Shown: positions 7,043-18,351, numbered from the stretch's first letter. The stretch is 64,000 nucleotides of DNA from Blastococcus saxobsidens DD2 (GCF_000284015.1 NC_016943.1:2211541-2275540); one strand, 5' to 3'. The notes: a model not told the origin generated them from the letters alone. Program-made: numbers and translations.

Positions 7043-9070
7043 GTGTCGACCCCGCCCTCGCCAACCGCCGTCGGCCCGATCCGGGTGCCGGCCGGGACGA
7101 CGGCGCAGCAGGCGCTCAAGGACGCCGGCGTGCCGCTGAAGGGCCCCGATGGCGCGGTGGTCGTCCGTGACCTGGCGACCGGCGACCTCAAGGACCTCGC
7201 CTGGGCGCCGGACGCCGACGCCGAGGTCGACCCGGTGCCGGCCGCCAGCGCCGACGGCCGCGCGGTCATCCGGCACTCCACCGCCCACGTGCTCGCCCAG
7301 GCGGTGCAGGACCTCTTCCCGGGCACCCGGCTGGGCATCGGCCCGCCGGTCGAGAACGGTTTCTACTACGATTTCGACCCCGAGCGCCCGTTCACCCCCG
7401 AGGACCTCACGGCCCTCGAGAAGCGGATGCAGGAGATCGTCAGAGCCGGCCAGCACTTCTCCCGCCGCGAGATCAGCGACGCCGACGCCCAGGGCGAGCT
7501 CGCGCACGAGCCCTACAAGCTCGAGCTCATCGGTCTCAAGGGCGGTGCGGGGGAGGCAGCCGAGGGCGCCGACGTGGAGGTCGGCGGTGCGCAGCTGACC
7601 ATGTACGACAACCTCGACGCCCGCGCCGGCGACCGGGTGTGGACCGACCTGTGCCGCGGGCCCCACCTGCCGCGCACCAGCAGCATCCCGGCGTTCTCGC
7701 TCACCCGCAGCGCCGCCGCGTACTGGCGGGGCAGCGAGAAGAACCCGCAGCTGCAGCGCGTCTACGGCACCGCCTGGGAGAGCAAGGACGCGCACAAGGC
7801 CTACCTCGAGCACCTGGCCGAGGCCGAGCGCCGCGACCACCGCCGGCTCGGCGTCGAGCTGGATCTCTTCAGCTTCCCCGACGAGATCGGCTCCGGCCTG
7901 CCCGTATTCCACCCCAAGGGCGGGGTGATCAAGCGGGAGATGGAGGACTACGTCCGGCGCCGGCACCTCGAGGAGGGCTTCGACTACGTCGGCACCCCGC
8001 ACATCAGCAAGAGCGGGCTGTTCGAGACCTCCGGGCACCTCCCGTACTACGAGGAGACCATGTTCCCGGGCATGGACCTGGACAACGCGAAGTACTACCT
8101 CAAGGCCATGAACTGCCCGATGCACAACCTGATCTTCCGGTCGCGGGGGCGGTCCTACCGCGAGCTCCCGCTGCGGTTCTTCGAGTTCGGGTCGGTCTAC
8201 CGGTACGAGCAGTCCGGCGTGGTGCACGGCCTGACCCGGGTGCGCGGCTTCGCCCAGGACGACTCGCACAGCTACGTCACCCCCGAGCAGGCGCCGGGGG
8301 AGATCCGGCACCTGCTGCACTTCGTGCTCGGGCTGCTGCGCGACTTCGGCCTCGACGACTACTACCTGGAGCTGTCCACCCGCGACGACTCCGACAAGTT
8401 CATCGGCTCCGACGCGGAGTGGACGGTCGCCACCGCCGTCCTCGAGGAGGCGGCGAAGGAGACCGGCCTGGAACTGGTGCCGGATCCGGGCGGCGCGGCG
8501 TACTACGGCCCGAAGATCTCCGTCCAGGCCCGGGACGCCATCGGCCGCACCTGGCAGATGTCCACGATCCAGTACGACTTCAACCAGCCGGCCCGCTTCG
8601 GCCTGGAGTACACCGCGGCCGACGGCGGGCGCGCGCAGCCGGTGATGATCCACTCGGCGAAGTTCGGGTCGATCGAGCGGTTCTTCGGCGTCCTCACCGA
8701 GCACTACGCCGGCGCCTTCCCGGCCTGGCTGGCCCCCGTGCAGGTGGTGGGCATCCCGGTCACCGACGAGCAGGTGCCCTACCTGCGCGACATCGGCCTG
8801 CGGCTGCGCGAGCGCGGGCTGCGCTTCGACCTCGACGACTCCGATGACCGGATGCAGAAGAAGATCCGGACGGCGAGCAAGCAGAAGGTGCCGTTCGTGC
8901 TCATCGCCGGGGCCACCGACGCCGAGGCGGGCGCGGTCTCTTTCCGCTACCGCGACGGCGGCCAGCGCAACGGCATCCCGGTCGACCAGGCGGTCGCGGA
9001 GATCGCGGCCTGGGTCGCCGCGCGCAGCAACGCCGACCCGACCGCCGAGAACGCCACGGTCCGCCGATGA
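7043..9070 (+). CDS. thrS: Threonine--tRNA ligase
   Basis: 675 residues, full length for ThrRS. Domains in order: a TGS-like N-terminal domain (about 10-70), an editing domain with H78-x3-H82 (HSTAHV) that clears mischarged Ser-tRNA, the class II catalytic core from about 260 with the zinc ligand C358 in MNCPMH and the HSAKFGS motif, and an anticodon-binding domain from about 570. GTG 7043 with GGAG upstream is the start; the frame stays open back to 6956 but that part overlaps the CapA-like gene. The stop overlaps the next gene as ATGA. Gene order thrS-HIT-pgsA-patA-pimA is the same as in Mycobacterium. Confidence 0.96.
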   Translation: MSTPPSPTAVGPIRVPAGTTAQQALKDAGVPLKGPDGAVVVRDLATGDLKDLAWAPDADAEVDPVPAASADGRAVIRHSTAHVLAQAVQDLFPGTRLGIGPPVENGFYYDFDPERPFTPEDLTALEKRMQEIVRAGQHFSRREISDADAQGELAHEPYKLELIGLKGGAGEAAEGADVEVGGAQLTMYDNLDARAGDRVWTDLCRGPHLPRTSSIPAFSLTRSAAAYWRGSEKNPQLQRVYGTAWESKDAHKAYLEHLAEAERRDHRRLGVELDLFSFPDEIGSGLPVFHPKGGVIKREMEDYVRRRHLEEGFDYVGTPHISKSGLFETSGHLPYYEETMFPGMDLDNAKYYLKAMNCPMHNLIFRSRGRSYRELPLRFFEFGSVYRYEQSGVVHGLTRVRGFAQDDSHSYVTPEQAPGEIRHLLHFVLGLLRDFGLDDYYLELSTRDDSDKFIGSDAEWTVATAVLEEAAKETGLELVPDPGGAAYYGPKISVQARDAIGRTWQMSTIQYDFNQPARFGLEYTAADGGRAQPVMIHSAKFGSIERFFGVLTEHYAGAFPAWLAPVQVVGIPVTDEQVPYLRDIGLRLRERGLRFDLDDSDDRMQKKIRTASKQKVPFVLIAGATDAEAGAVSFRYRDGGQRNGIPVDQAVAEIAAWVAARSNADPTAENATVRR

Positions 9071-9681
9071 GCGCCCCGGGAAGGGGAGGCGACGGCACCG
9101 AGCCGTACCGGGTGGCCGTGTCCTCCGACGACGGCGGCCCGACCGCGGTGTTCGAGCACCTGTGGACCCCGTACCGGATGGCCTACATCCGCGGCGAGGG
9201 CAAGCCCACCGGCGCCCACGACTGCCCGTTCTGCGTCATCCCCACCCTCGGTGACGAGGACGGGCTGGTGGTGGCCCGCGGGACGACGGTCTTCGCCGTC
9301 CTCAACCTGTACCCGTACAACGCCGGCCACCTGATGCTGGTCCCGTACCGGCACGTGCCCGACTACACCGACCTCACCATCGAGGAGGTCGCCGAGCTCG
9401 GGGCCTTCACTCAGACGGCGATGCGCACCATCCGCACGGTCGCCGGCGCGCACGGGTTCAACATCGGCATGAACCAGGGCTCGGTGGCCGGCGCGGGCAT
9501 CGCCGACCACCTGCACCAGCACGCCGTCCCGCGGTGGGGCGGGGACACCAACTTCATGCCGGTCGTGGGCCTGACCCGCGTGCTGCCGCAGGTGCTGCGC
9601 GAGACCCGCGACCTGCTCGCGGCCGCCTGGTCCGACCACGCCGGGTCCTCCGCCCACCCCACCACCCCGACGGAGATCTGA
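9067..9681 (+). CDS. HIT-domain nucleotide hydrolase/phosphorylase
   Basis: 204 residues. The histidine triad H148-L-H150-Q-H152 ([10 protein letters not shown]) is intact, and FCVIPTL supplies an upstream Cys as in the actinobacterial Ap4A-phosphorylase branch of HIT proteins (relatives of Rv2613c). The likely activity is phosphorolysis or hydrolysis of diadenosine or adenylated nucleotides in the cytoplasm; the exact substrate is not readable. The ATG overlaps the thrS stop by four bases. Its fixed place between thrS and pgsA makes co-transcription with both likely. Confidence 0.9.
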   Translation: MSAPGRGGDGTEPYRVAVSSDDGGPTAVFEHLWTPYRMAYIRGEGKPTGAHDCPFCVIPTLGDEDGLVVARGTTVFAVLNLYPYNAGHLMLVPYRHVPDYTDLTIEEVAELGAFTQTAMRTIRTVAGAHGFNIGMNQGSVAGAGIADHLHQHAVPRWGGDTNFMPVVGLTRVLPQVLRETRDLLAAAWSDHAGSSAHPTTPTEI

Positions 9682-10299
9682 GTGCTCGGCGTCAACGCCC
9701 GCCCGGTGGTGGCCAAGGTGGTGAACCCGCTGGCCGTCCGCCTGGCCCGCGCCGGGGTCACGCCGGACATGGTCACGGTCACGGGCACCGTCGGCGCCGT
9801 CGCCGCGTCCGTGGGCCTGATCGCCACCGGTCACCTGTTCTGGGGCGCGTTCGCCGTCACGGTCTTCGTGCTGCTGGACATGCTCGACGGCGCGCTGGCC
9901 CGGCTGCGCGGTGGCGGATCGGTGTTCGGTGCGGTCCTGGACTCCACCGGTGACCGGGCCGCGGACGCCGCCATCTTCGGCGCGCTCGTCTGGTGGTACT
10001 CCGGTGCCGGCGACAACCGCCTGCTGGTGCTGCTGGCACTGCTGTGCCTGGTGCTCGGCGTGCTCACCTCCTACATCAAGGCCCGCGCCGAGGGCATGGG
10101 GCTGTCCTGCGACGTCGGGGTGGTGGAGCGCACCGAGCGGCTGATCCTGGTCCTCGTCGGCACCGGTTTCACGGGCCTCGGCATCCCGTATGCCGTGGAC
10201 GTGGCGCTGTGGGTGCTGCTCGTCGGGAGTGCTGTCACCGTGGGGCAGCGCGTGCTGGCGGTGAAGCGCGCCGCTGCGGGCCGGGGGATCGGGTCGTGA
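9682..10299 (+). CDS. pgsA: Phosphatidylinositol phosphate synthase (CDP-alcohol phosphatidyltransferase)
   Basis: 205 residues with about six transmembrane helices. The CDP-alcohol motif D-x2-D-G-x2-A-R-x8-G-x3-D-x3-D runs from D66 to D91 with every conserved residue present. In actinobacteria the gene at this position joins CDP-diacylglycerol to inositol phosphate at the inner leaflet, giving PIP, the precursor of PI and PIMs. GTG 9682 directly follows the HIT stop. The stop overlaps the acyltransferase gene (GTGA). The assignment to PIP synthase rather than PgsA for PG rests on synteny with pimA. Confidence 0.9.
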   Translation: MLGVNARPVVAKVVNPLAVRLARAGVTPDMVTVTGTVGAVAASVGLIATGHLFWGAFAVTVFVLLDMLDGALARLRGGGSVFGAVLDSTGDRAADAAIFGALVWWYSGAGDNRLLVLLALLCLVLGVLTSYIKARAEGMGLSCDVGVVERTERLILVLVGTGFTGLGIPYAVDVALWVLLVGSAVTVGQRVLAVKRAAAGRGIGS

Positions 10300-11234
10300 G
10301 CGGCTCCCGCCAGGACCTGCAGGCGCGGCTGCCCGACGCCGGTTACGCGGCCGGCTGGCGGGCGGTGCGGATGCTGCCCGAACCGGTCGCGCGCCGCCTG
10401 TTCGAGCGGGCCGGTGACTGGGCCACCCATCGCGAGGGCACCGGGGTCCGGCAGCTGCGGGCCAACCTGCGGATCGTCACCGGCGGGCGGCTGGGCGAAC
10501 CCGAGCTGGACGACCTCACCCGCCGCGCGATGCGCTCCTACGCGCGCTACTGGCAGGAGGCCTTCCGGCTACCCACGCTCGGGATCGAGCGGATCCGGCG
10601 GGACACGGAGGTTCCCGGTGCGGAGCTCATCCGACGGGCACGCAGTGCGGGCCGCGGCGTGGTGCTGGCCCTGCCGCACAGCGGCAACTGGGATTCCGCC
10701 GGTGCCTGGCTCACCGATTGGCTCGGCGGCCCGTTCCTCACCGTGGCCGAGCGGCTGCAGCCCGAATCGCTCTACCGGCGCTTCCTGGAGTACCGCGAAT
10801 CCCTCGGCATGCGGGTCGTCCCGCTGACCGGCGGGCCGCGGCCGAGCTCGGAGGTGGTCCGTCAGTGGCTCGCCGACGGCGGGGTGGCGTGCCTGCTGGT
10901 CGACCGGAACCTCGGTGGCGGTGGCGTGCCCGTCACCTTCTTCGGCCGTCCCGCACTGATGCCGAGCGGGGCCGCCCTGCTGGCGGCTCGTACCGGTGCC
11001 GCCCTGCTGCCCGCGGTCGGCCGGTTCGACGGCGCCGGTTGGCGGGTGCAGGTCCACCCGGAGGTGCCCGTGGCCGACAGGTCCCGCACCGGGGCGACCG
11101 TCGCCATGCAGGGCGTCGCCGACGCGTTCACCGCCGGCATCGCCGAGCGGCCCGAGGACTGGCACATGCTGGGCCGCATCTGGCCCGACGTGCCGCCCGA
11201 CCCGCCGCGGCGGGGCCGGGGAGTGACCGCCTGA
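10296..11234 (+). CDS. Phosphatidylinositol mannoside acyltransferase (PatA-like)
   Basis: 312 residues of the HtrB/LpxL lysophospholipid acyltransferase family. The catalytic H-x4-D motif is seen in LPHSGNWDSAG at about residues 128-134. A further block LVDRNLGGGGVPVTFFGRP with a later PSGAALLA segment is typical for the family. By position between pgsA and pimA it matches mycobacterial Rv2611c, which acylates the 6-position of the mannose of PIM1/PIM2. It is peripheral at the inner face of the membrane. GTG 10296 overlaps the pgsA stop, and its own stop TGA shares one base with the pimA ATG. Confidence 0.88.
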   Translation: MSGSRQDLQARLPDAGYAAGWRAVRMLPEPVARRLFERAGDWATHREGTGVRQLRANLRIVTGGRLGEPELDDLTRRAMRSYARYWQEAFRLPTLGIERIRRDTEVPGAELIRRARSAGRGVVLALPHSGNWDSAGAWLTDWLGGPFLTVAERLQPESLYRRFLEYRESLGMRVVPLTGGPRPSSEVVRQWLADGGVACLLVDRNLGGGGVPVTFFGRPALMPSGAALLAARTGAALLPAVGRFDGAGWRVQVHPEVPVADRSRTGATVAMQGVADAFTAGIAERPEDWHMLGRIWPDVPPDPPRRGRGVTA

Positions 11235-12445
11235 TGCGCATCGGCCTGGTCTGCCCGTACCGGTGGGACGTCCCCGGCGGCGTCCAGTACCACGTCCGCG
11301 ACCTCGCCGAGACGCTGCGATCCATGGGTCACCACGTCGAGATCCTCACGCCGGCCGAGCGGGAGGAGTCGCTCACCGACCCCTGCATCACCTTCGCCGG
11401 CCGCACCGTCCCGGTGCCCTACAACGGCTCGATGGCCGGACTCCAGTTCGGCCCGGTGTCAGCCGCCCGGGTGCGGCGCTGGCTGCGTGACGGGCGGTTC
11501 GACGTCGTCCACGTGCACGAGCCGGCCACGCCGTCGGTGTCGCTGCTGGTCTGCATGATCGCCACCGGGCCGATCGTGGCGACCTTCCATGCGGCGACGA
11601 CCCGGTCGAAGTGGCTCGCCGCTGTCGGCCCCATGGCGCGGCCGTGGCTGGAGAAGATCAGCGGCCGGATCGCCGTCTCGGACTTCGCCCGGCGGGTGCA
11701 GGTCGAGCACCTCGGCGGCGACGCGGTCATCCTGCCCAACGGGGTGCACGTGCCGTTCTTCGCCGATGGGCCGGGCCTGCCCGGTCATGGCGGCGCCGGC
11801 CACCCGCCGACGATCGGCTTCCTCGGCAGGTACGACGAGCCGCGCAAGGGGCTGCCCGTCCTGCTCCGCGCCCTGCGCTCCGTGGTCGAGGAGCACCCGG
11901 ACGTGCGGTTGCTCGTCGCCGGCCGGGGCGACGCCGGCGAGCTGTGGCGGCTGGTGGGGGAGGAGCTGCGTCCCTCCGTCACGCTGCTCGGTGAGATCTC
12001 CGAGGCGGACAAGGCCGCGCTCCTCCGCTCGGTCGACGTCTACTGCGCGCCCAATCTGCTCGGCGAGTCGTTCGGCGTGATCCTCATCGAGGCGATGGCC
12101 GCGGGGGCGCCGATCGTCGCCAGCGACCTGGACGCGTTCGGGCGGGTGCTGGACGACGGCGCGGCCGGTGTGCTCGTGCCCCGTGGGGACGCCGCCGCCC
12201 TCGGCCGGGCCCTGTGCGACCTGCTCGCCGACCCGGAGCGCCGCGAGGCGCTCGCCGCCCGGGGGGCGGAGGTGGCCGCGCGCTACGACTGGCAGGTCCT
12301 CACCCGGCGCATCCTCGCCGTCTACGAGACCGTGCTGCCCCCGGGGGGCGGAGTGGTGACGGCGGCCCCCGAGGACGACTTCCCGGCGGTGCCGCCGACG
12401 GGCACCGCGGCGCGACCTCCCCGCATCCGGCGGGTCCGCCGCTAG
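11234..12445 (+). CDS. pimA: Phosphatidylinositol alpha-mannosyltransferase
   Basis: 403 residues, GT-B fold glycosyltransferase of family GT4. The N-terminal glycine-rich [14 protein letters not shown] binds the acceptor side, FHAATTR follows, and the C-terminal half has [17 protein letters not shown] with the E-x7-E nucleotide-sugar motif. It transfers the first mannose from GDP-mannose to PI on the cytoplasmic side. ATG 11234 is the start; the frame is open far upstream inside the acyltransferase gene but that is a shadow. The C-terminal 30 residues are Pro/Arg-rich. It ends in TAG, which forms part of the next promoter. Confidence 0.93.
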   Translation: MRIGLVCPYRWDVPGGVQYHVRDLAETLRSMGHHVEILTPAEREESLTDPCITFAGRTVPVPYNGSMAGLQFGPVSAARVRRWLRDGRFDVVHVHEPATPSVSLLVCMIATGPIVATFHAATTRSKWLAAVGPMARPWLEKISGRIAVSDFARRVQVEHLGGDAVILPNGVHVPFFADGPGLPGHGGAGHPPTIGFLGRYDEPRKGLPVLLRALRSVVEEHPDVRLLVAGRGDAGELWRLVGEELRPSVTLLGEISEADKAALLRSVDVYCAPNLLGESFGVILIEAMAAGAPIVASDLDAFGRVLDDGAAGVLVPRGDAAALGRALCDLLADPERREALAARGAEVAARYDWQVLTRRILAVYETVLPPGGGVVTAAPEDDFPAVPPTGTAARPPRIRRVRR

Positions 12446-12448
12446 CCT
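12443..12448 (+). promoter_or_regulatory. TAGCCT -10 box, leaderless start of LemA-like gene
   Basis: TAGCCT lies 8 bases before GTG 12457 and begins with the pimA stop codon. Confidence 0.45.
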
Positions 12449-12456
12449 CGACCCCC

Positions 12457-13005
12457 GTGACGTCCCTGGACTGGTTGCTGCTCGCTGCAGGGATGCTCGT
12501 CGTGCTCGCCGTCTGGGCCGGCTGGACCCTCACCCGGCTGCGGCGGCTCCGGGTGAGGGTCGACCGCGCATGGGCGACGCTGGACGCCCAGCTCCAGCGG
12601 CGCGCCGGCCTGGCCGAGGAGCTGGCGCGGCACCATCCGGCCGCGCTCGGCGATGCGGCGGCGGGGGCGCTGGCCGCCGCGGTCGCGCAGGCGCGCGCGG
12701 CCGGTCCCGGCGACCGCGAACTGGCGGAGAACGCGCTCGGCCGCATCCTGCGCGAGCTGCCGCCCGAGCTGCCGGGAGTGCCGACGGCGCTGCGCACCGA
12801 CCTCGCCGGAACCCAGACGCGGGTGGCGCTGGCCCGCCGGTTCTACAACGACGCCGTCCGCGACACCCGGCAGCTGCGCGGACGTCGGTTCCCGCGTTGG
12901 ACGGGCCTGCACCGGTCCCGGCCGCTGCCGCGCTACTTCGACATCGACGACCGGGTGGCCGCTGTGACCAAGGACGCCGACCCGGCGGGCCGCCGGGCGG
13001 GCTGA
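12457..13005 (+). CDS. LemA-like membrane protein
   Basis: 182 residues. One N-terminal transmembrane helix (about 4-26) is followed by a long helical region. [18 protein letters not shown] and [21 protein letters not shown] match the LemA pattern of helices that carry Asp-Ala-Gln-Leu and Phe-Tyr-Asn-Asp-Ala-Val motifs. The family has no settled biochemical role. In mycobacteria this site between pimA and the pdx genes holds a Nudix hydrolase, so this is a different insert. GTG 12457 is supported by the -10 box just upstream and the absence of a Shine-Dalgarno sequence. Confidence 0.7.
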   Translation: MTSLDWLLLAAGMLVVLAVWAGWTLTRLRRLRVRVDRAWATLDAQLQRRAGLAEELARHHPAALGDAAAGALAAAVAQARAAGPGDRELAENALGRILRELPPELPGVPTALRTDLAGTQTRVALARRFYNDAVRDTRQLRGRRFPRWTGLHRSRPLPRYFDIDDRVAAVTKDADPAGRRAG

Positions 13006-13011
13006 CCCCCG

Positions 13012-13017
13012 TAACGT
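13012..13017 (+). promoter_or_regulatory. TAACGT -10-like box upstream of pdxS
   Basis: TAACGT lies 39 bases before GTG 13057; a transcript from about 13025 would include GAAGG as ribosome binding site. Confidence 0.3.
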
Positions 13018-13056
13018 CGTGCGTCACTCGACTCGTCTACGCGAAGGCGGACACCC

Positions 13057-13965
13057 GTGGCAGCGAACTCCGACCAGGCGAAGCCCGCCACCGGCACCGA
13101 CCGCGTGAAGCGCGGCATGGCCGAGCAGCTCAAGGGCGGCGTCATCATGGACGTCGTCACCCCCGAGCAGGCGAGGATCGCGGAGGACGCCGGCGCGGTC
13201 GCCGTCATGGCGCTGGAGCGGGTGCCCGCGGACATCCGGGCGCAGGGCGGCATCGCGCGCATGAGCGACCCCGACATGGTCCAGGGGATCATCGACGCGG
13301 TCTCCATCCCCGTGATGGCCAAGGCCCGCATCGGCCACTTCGTCGAGGCTCAGGTGCTGCAGTCGCTCGGCGTCGACTACATCGACGAGTCCGAGGTGCT
13401 CAGCCCCGCCGACGAGGCCCACCACATCGACAAGCACGCGTTCACGGTGCCGTTCGTCTGCGGCGCCACCGACCTCGGCGAGGCCCTGCGGCGCATCGCC
13501 GAAGGGGCGGCGATGATCCGCTCCAAGGGGGAGGCGGGCACCGGCAACGTCGTGGAGGCCACCCGGCACATGCGGGCGCTGCGCGCCGGCATCAAGCGGC
13601 TGGGCACCCTGGACGAGACCGAGCTCTTCGTCGCGGCCAAGGAGCTGCGCGCCCCCCACGACCTGGTGGTCGAGGTGGCCCGGCTCGGTGCGCTGCCGGT
13701 CGTGCTCTTCACCGCCGGCGGCATCGCCACCCCGGCGGACGCGGCGATGATGATGCAGCTCGGCGCCCAGGGCGTGTTCGTGGGCTCCGGCATCTTCAAG
13801 TCCGGCGACCCGGCCCAGCGCGCGGCGGCCATCGTGCAGGCGACGACCTTCTTCGACGACCCCGACGTGATCGCCAAGGTGTCCCGCGGCCTGGGCGAGG
13901 CCATGGTCGGCATCAACGTCTCGACGCTGCCCGAGAGCGAGCGGTACGCCACCCGCGGGTGGTGA
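13057..13965 (+). CDS. pdxS: Pyridoxal 5'-phosphate synthase, PdxS subunit
   Basis: 302 residues, the usual length. (beta/alpha)8 barrel lyase that builds PLP from ribose 5-phosphate, glyceraldehyde 3-phosphate and ammonia. Recognisable blocks are [32 protein letters not shown] and [13 protein letters not shown] with a catalytic Lys, and later the phosphate-binding GGIATPADA and GSGIF segments. It works in a dodecamer with the PdxT glutaminase encoded next, which starts on the pdxS stop (GTGA). The first 15 residues are a loose Ser/Ala/Lys-rich tail. Confidence 0.96.
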   Translation: MAANSDQAKPATGTDRVKRGMAEQLKGGVIMDVVTPEQARIAEDAGAVAVMALERVPADIRAQGGIARMSDPDMVQGIIDAVSIPVMAKARIGHFVEAQVLQSLGVDYIDESEVLSPADEAHHIDKHAFTVPFVCGATDLGEALRRIAEGAAMIRSKGEAGTGNVVEATRHMRALRAGIKRLGTLDETELFVAAKELRAPHDLVVEVARLGALPVVLFTAGGIATPADAAMMMQLGAQGVFVGSGIFKSGDPAQRAAAIVQATTFFDDPDVIAKVSRGLGEAMVGINVSTLPESERYATRGW

Positions 13966-14650
13966 CCGGGCGGGTGGGGGACGGCACGGTCGGCGTCCCT
14001 GTCGTCGGGGTGCTCGCCCTCCAGGGCGACGTCCGCGAGCATGTGTCCGCGCTGCGCGCCGAAGGCGCCGACGCCCGTCCCGTCCGGCGTCCGGAGGAAC
14101 TGGCCGACGTCGACGGGATCGTGCTGCCCGGTGGTGAGTCGACCACCATGGCCAAGCTCGCCGCCCGCTCCGGGCTCCTCGAGCCGCTGCGCGAGGCGCT
14201 GCGGGCGGGCCTGCCGGCCTACGGCACGTGCGCCGGCATGATCCTGCTGGCCGACCGCCTGGTCGACGCCCCGCCCGGGCAGCCGACGGTGGGAGGCCTG
14301 GACATCACGGTGCGCCGCAACGCCTTCGGCCGGCAGGTGGACTCGTTCGAGTCGGGGGTCGAGCTGGCGGGCGTCGACGGTGGCCCGTTGCAGGCGGTCT
14401 TCATCCGGGCGCCGTGGGTCGAGGAGGCCGGACCCGGGGTCGAGGTCCTCGGCCGGGTCGTCGGCGGTGCGGCCGACGGTAGGATCGTCGCGGTCCGCCA
14501 GGGGAACGTGGTGGCCACCAGCTTCCACCCCGAACTGACCGGGGACCGCCGGGTGCACGCGCTGTTCGTCGACGTCGTGCGTCGACATCTGGCCGAGCAG
14601 GCCGGCAGCGTTCAGAGCGAGCACGCCGGGGACGAGAGGGGATATACGCC

Positions 14651-14654
<4 letters not shown>
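13962..14654 (+). CDS. pdxT: Pyridoxal 5'-phosphate synthase, PdxT glutaminase subunit
   Basis: 230 residues, class I glutamine amidotransferase. [11 protein letters not shown] binds glutamine, C90 in YGTCAGM is the nucleophile, and H189 and E191 in SFHPEL complete the triad. It feeds ammonia to PdxS. GTG 13962 overlaps the pdxS stop. The frame is open for a long way upstream within the pdxS and LemA genes, without support. The C-terminal 25 residues are an extension beyond the usual family end. The stop overlaps the yebC GTG. Confidence 0.93.
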
Positions 14655-15409
<755 letters not shown>

Positions 15410-15446
15410 CGGCGTGTTGCGGTGCCCGCGCGTCGGCGCTGCCGGT

Positions 15447-15452
15447 TAGCCT
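15447..15452 (+). promoter_or_regulatory. TAGCCT -10 box for the ruvCAB operon
   Basis: TAGCCT lies in the 79-base gap between yebC and ruvC, 36 bases before ATG 15489. The resulting leader would contain GGGAG at 15478-15482. Confidence 0.4.
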
Positions 15453-15488
15453 CGGTCGAACACCAGTTCGGCTGACGGGAGAGTGACC

Positions 15489-16058
15489 ATGCGGGTGCTC
15501 GGTATCGACCCGGGCCTCACCCGATGCGGGTGGGGAGTGGTCGACGGTCGTCCCGGCGCGCGGCCGACGGCGGTGGGCGTGGGCGTCGTCCGCACCATGC
15601 CGGAGCTCGACGTCGAGCTGCGGCTGCTGGAGCTGCACACCGCGGTCACCGCGCTGCTGCGCGAGCACCGCCCCGACGTCGTGGCCATCGAGCGGGTGTT
15701 CACCCAGAACAACCGGGGCACCGCCACCGGCACCGCCCAGGCCGCGGGGGTCGCCGCCCTCGCCGCGGCCCAGGCCGACCGGCCGGTCGCCTGGCACACC
15801 CCCAGCGAGGTCAAGGCAGCCATCTCCGGCAACGGCCGCGCGGACAAGGAGCAGGTCACGCTCATGGTCACCCGGGTCCTCGGTCTCGCCGCCGCGCCCA
15901 AGCCGGCCGACGCCGCCGATGCGCTGGCACTGGCGGTCTGCCACGCCTGGCGCGGGCCCGCGCAGCAGCGGCTGCGCAGCGCCGCGATCGCCGGCGGCCT
16001 CGGGGCCCCCGTCGTGCAGCGGACGCTGCCGCGCTGGCAGGGGGTGGCGGCCCGATGA
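15489..16058 (+). CDS. ruvC: Crossover junction endodeoxyribonuclease RuvC
   Basis: 189 residues. Holliday-junction resolvase with an RNase H-like fold. Catalytic acids are visible: D7 in [10 protein letters not shown], the Glu in [10 protein letters not shown], and the Asp residues of the [12 protein letters not shown] block. ATG 15489 is chosen with GGGAG upstream; GTG 15483 two codons earlier is possible. It resolves junctions handed over by RuvAB, encoded downstream. Its stop overlaps the ATG of a 23-residue bridging ORF that leads directly into ruvA. Confidence 0.95.
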   Translation: MRVLGIDPGLTRCGWGVVDGRPGARPTAVGVGVVRTMPELDVELRLLELHTAVTALLREHRPDVVAIERVFTQNNRGTATGTAQAAGVAALAAAQADRPVAWHTPSEVKAAISGNGRADKEQVTLMVTRVLGLAAAPKPADAADALALAVCHAWRGPAQQRLRSAAIAGGLGAPVVQRTLPRWQGVAAR

Positions 16059-16126
16059 CCACCCTGGTGTCAGGCGTGCCCCTACGCGGCCGCAACCGGC
16101 AAGGGTGCACGGAGGTGGCCCCGTGA
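16055..16126 (+). other. Bridging micro-ORF between ruvC and ruvA
   Basis: A 23-codon frame plus stop starts with ATG overlapping the ruvC stop (ATGA) and ends with TGA overlapping the ruvA start (GTGA). It contains codons that are rare here (TCA, CTA, CAA), so a functional peptide is doubtful. A plausible role is to carry ribosomes from ruvC to ruvA so that translational coupling is kept across a 64-base gap. Confidence 0.35.
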
Positions 16127-16755
16127 TCGCCAGTGTGAGTGGCCGGGTCGCCGCGGTCAGCCCGGACGGCGCGGTGGTCGAGGTCGGGGGGATCGGCCTC
16201 GCGGTGCAGTGCACCCCCGGCACGATCGCCCGGCTGCGGGTGGGCGAGGCTGCCCGGCTGGCCACCAGCCTCGTGGTGCGGGAGGACTCGCTCACCCTCT
16301 ACGGCTTCGCCGACGACGACGAGCGCCAGCTGTTCGAACTGCTGCAGACGGCGAACGGCGTGGGCCCGCGGCTGGCCCAGGCCGTCCTGGCCATCCACCC
16401 GCCGCGGGAGGTCCGCCGCGCCGTCTCGACGGCCGACGTCAAGGCGCTCATGCAGGTGTCCGGCATCGGGAAGAAGGGCGCCGAGCGGCTGATCCTGGAG
16501 CTGCGCGACCGGCTCGGGTCCACCAGCACCGACACCACGCTGGACGCGCCCGCCGGGCTGTCGCAGGTGACGCCGGTCGCCCCGTGGCGGGACCAGCTCT
16601 CCTCCGCCCTGGCGGGTCTCGGGTGGTCGGCCAAGGAAGCGGAGGGCGCAGTGGCCGAGCTCGCCCCGGTGGCCGACGCGCAGATCGCCGCCACCGGCGG
16701 TGTCGAGGTGGCCGTCCTGCTGCGGCAGGCGCTCCAGCTGCTGGGCAGGTCATGA
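16123..16755 (+). CDS. ruvA: Holliday junction branch migration protein RuvA
   Basis: 210 residues. An N-terminal OB domain (residues 1-63, including [20 protein letters not shown]), a helix-hairpin-helix region (about 65-140, with [15 protein letters not shown] and [16 protein letters not shown]), and a C-terminal domain III (about 155-210) that contacts RuvB. It forms the tetramer that holds the four-way junction. The GTG start overlaps the end of the micro-ORF, and the stop overlaps the ruvB ATG. Confidence 0.96.
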   Translation: MIASVSGRVAAVSPDGAVVEVGGIGLAVQCTPGTIARLRVGEAARLATSLVVREDSLTLYGFADDDERQLFELLQTANGVGPRLAQAVLAIHPPREVRRAVSTADVKALMQVSGIGKKGAERLILELRDRLGSTSTDTTLDAPAGLSQVTPVAPWRDQLSSALAGLGWSAKEAEGAVAELAPVADAQIAATGGVEVAVLLRQALQLLGRS

Positions 16756-17876
16756 GCGCGCCGTTCGACCGGTCCCTGACCGGCGAGCTCGCCGATGACC
16801 TGGCGCCGGAGTGGTCGGTCTCGCCGCAGGCCGGTGACGAGGAGCGGGTGGTCGAATCGGCCCTCCGACCGCACTCGCTGGACGACTTCATCGGCCAGCC
16901 CAAGGTGGCCCGTCAGCTCGCGCTGGTGCTCGAGGGGGCCAAGCGGCGGGGCCGCACCCCCGACCACGTCCTGCTCTCCGGCCCGCCGGGGCTCGGCAAG
17001 ACGAGCCTGGCGCTGATCATCGGCTCGGAGCTGGGCACCTCGGTGAAGATCACCAGCGGTCCGGCCATCGAGCGGTCGGGCGACCTGGCGGCGATGCTGT
17101 CCAACCTCGCACCCGGTGACGTGCTGTTCATCGACGAGATCCACCGCATCGCCCGCCCGGCCGAGGAACTGCTCTACATGGCGATGGAGGACTTCCGGGT
17201 CGACGTCGTCGTCGGGAAGGGCCCGGGGGCGACGGCGATCCCGCTGGAGATCAACCCGTTCACGCTCGTCGGTGCCACCACCCGCGCCGGGCTGCTCACC
17301 GGCCCGCTGCGCGACCGGTTCGGCTTCGTCGGGCAGATGGAGTTCTACGAGCCGGCCGACCTGCAGCGGGTGCTCGCCCGCAGCGCGGCCCTCCTCGGGG
17401 TGGAGCTGACCGACGAGGGGTCTGTCGAGATCGCCGGGCGGTCCCGCGGCACCCCGCGGATCGCCAACCGGCTGCTGCGGCGGGTGCGCGACTACGCCGA
17501 GGTGGAGGCCGACGGCCGGGTCACCCGGGCGGTGGCCGAGGCGGCGCTGGCGCTCTACGACGTCGACCACCTGGGCCTGGACCGGCTGGACCGGGCGGTG
17601 CTCGAGGCGCTGGTCGGAAAGTTCGGCGGCGGTCCGGTCGGCGTCGCCACCCTCGCCGTCGCGGTGGGGGAGGAGCCGCACACCGTCGAGGAGGTGTGCG
17701 AGCCGTTCCTCGTGCGCGCCGGGCTCCTGGCCCGGACGCCCCGCGGCCGGGTGGCCACCGAGGCGGCGTGGCAGCACCTGGGCCGCCCGGTGCCGCGGGG
17801 CGGCGTCCCCCTCGGTCGGGTCACAGCAGACCCACCGGTCCCGGGGTCGTCGTCACAAGCTCTGTTCGACGCCTAG
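16752..17876 (+). CDS. ruvB: Holliday junction branch migration ATPase RuvB
   Basis: 374 residues, slightly longer than E. coli RuvB because of N- and C-terminal tails. Walker A is GPPGLGKTS from G77, Walker B is D128-E129 (FIDEIH), and there is a sensor/arginine-finger region ([16 protein letters not shown]). A C-terminal winged helix runs to about 350. Motor of the RuvAB complex. It ends in TAG, the first bases of a TAGACT box that may start the yajC-secDF transcript. Confidence 0.96.
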   Translation: MSAPFDRSLTGELADDLAPEWSVSPQAGDEERVVESALRPHSLDDFIGQPKVARQLALVLEGAKRRGRTPDHVLLSGPPGLGKTSLALIIGSELGTSVKITSGPAIERSGDLAAMLSNLAPGDVLFIDEIHRIARPAEELLYMAMEDFRVDVVVGKGPGATAIPLEINPFTLVGATTRAGLLTGPLRDRFGFVGQMEFYEPADLQRVLARSAALLGVELTDEGSVEIAGRSRGTPRIANRLLRRVRDYAEVEADGRVTRAVAEAALALYDVDHLGLDRLDRAVLEALVGKFGGGPVGVATLAVAVGEEPHTVEEVCEPFLVRAGLLARTPRGRVATEAAWQHLGRPVPRGGVPLGRVTADPPVPGSSSQALFDA

Positions 17877-17879
17877 ACT
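17874..17879 (+). promoter_or_regulatory. TAGACT -10-like box before yajC-secDF
   Basis: TAGACT includes the ruvB stop codon. A transcript from about 17887 would have a leader near 140 bases before yajC; nothing else is recognised in that leader. Confidence 0.3.
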
Positions 17880-18025
17880 CCTGACCGCTGGCGCGCAACT
17901 CGCAGGCCGGGCCGTGCGCGTCCCGCCTGGTGGCCGCGCGTGCCGGCACCGACGTACCCGAGCGGTCCCGTCCCGGACCGAACCCCACCGCGGAGCACCA
18001 GACGCGGAAGAGAGGCACACCTGTC

Positions 18026-18337
18026 GTGGAGTACTTCCCGCTGATCATGCTGGCCGTGCTGGCCGTCGTCCTCTTCGTGCTGCCCGCCCGGCAGCGCAAG
18101 AAGGTGCAGGCGCAGACCGCCGCCATGCAGGCCTCCCTCGAGATCGGCACGCCGGTCATGACGACGAGCGGTCTGCACGCGACGGTCGCCGGGCTGGCCG
18201 AGAAGACGATCGACCTGGAGATCGCTCCCGGCGTCGTCGTGACCTTCGCCCGCCAGGCGATCCTCGAGATCCGCCGCCCGGCCGACGCGGCGACGGCGGT
18301 CGACGACCCCTCGCGCCCGGCCGACGGCACCGTCTGA
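18026..18337 (+). CDS. yajC: Preprotein translocase subunit YajC
   Basis: 103 residues. A single N-terminal transmembrane helix (about 4-22), then a basic cytoplasmic segment (PARQRKKVQAQ) and the conserved small domain with GTPVMTTSGLHATVAGL. YajC associates with SecDF and SecYEG. GTG 18026 follows AGAGAGG; the frame is open to 17930 without good start signals. It is followed after 14 bases by secD. Confidence 0.92.
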   Translation: MEYFPLIMLAVLAVVLFVLPARQRKKVQAQTAAMQASLEIGTPVMTTSGLHATVAGLAEKTIDLEIAPGVVVTFARQAILEIRRPADAATAVDDPSRPADGTV

Positions 18338-18351
18338 GCCGGAGGACCTCG

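Noticed and set aside
12570..13961. Long N-terminal extension of pdxT
   Set aside because: It overlaps the LemA-like gene and pdxS in a shadow frame; the GTG at 13962 gives the family start.
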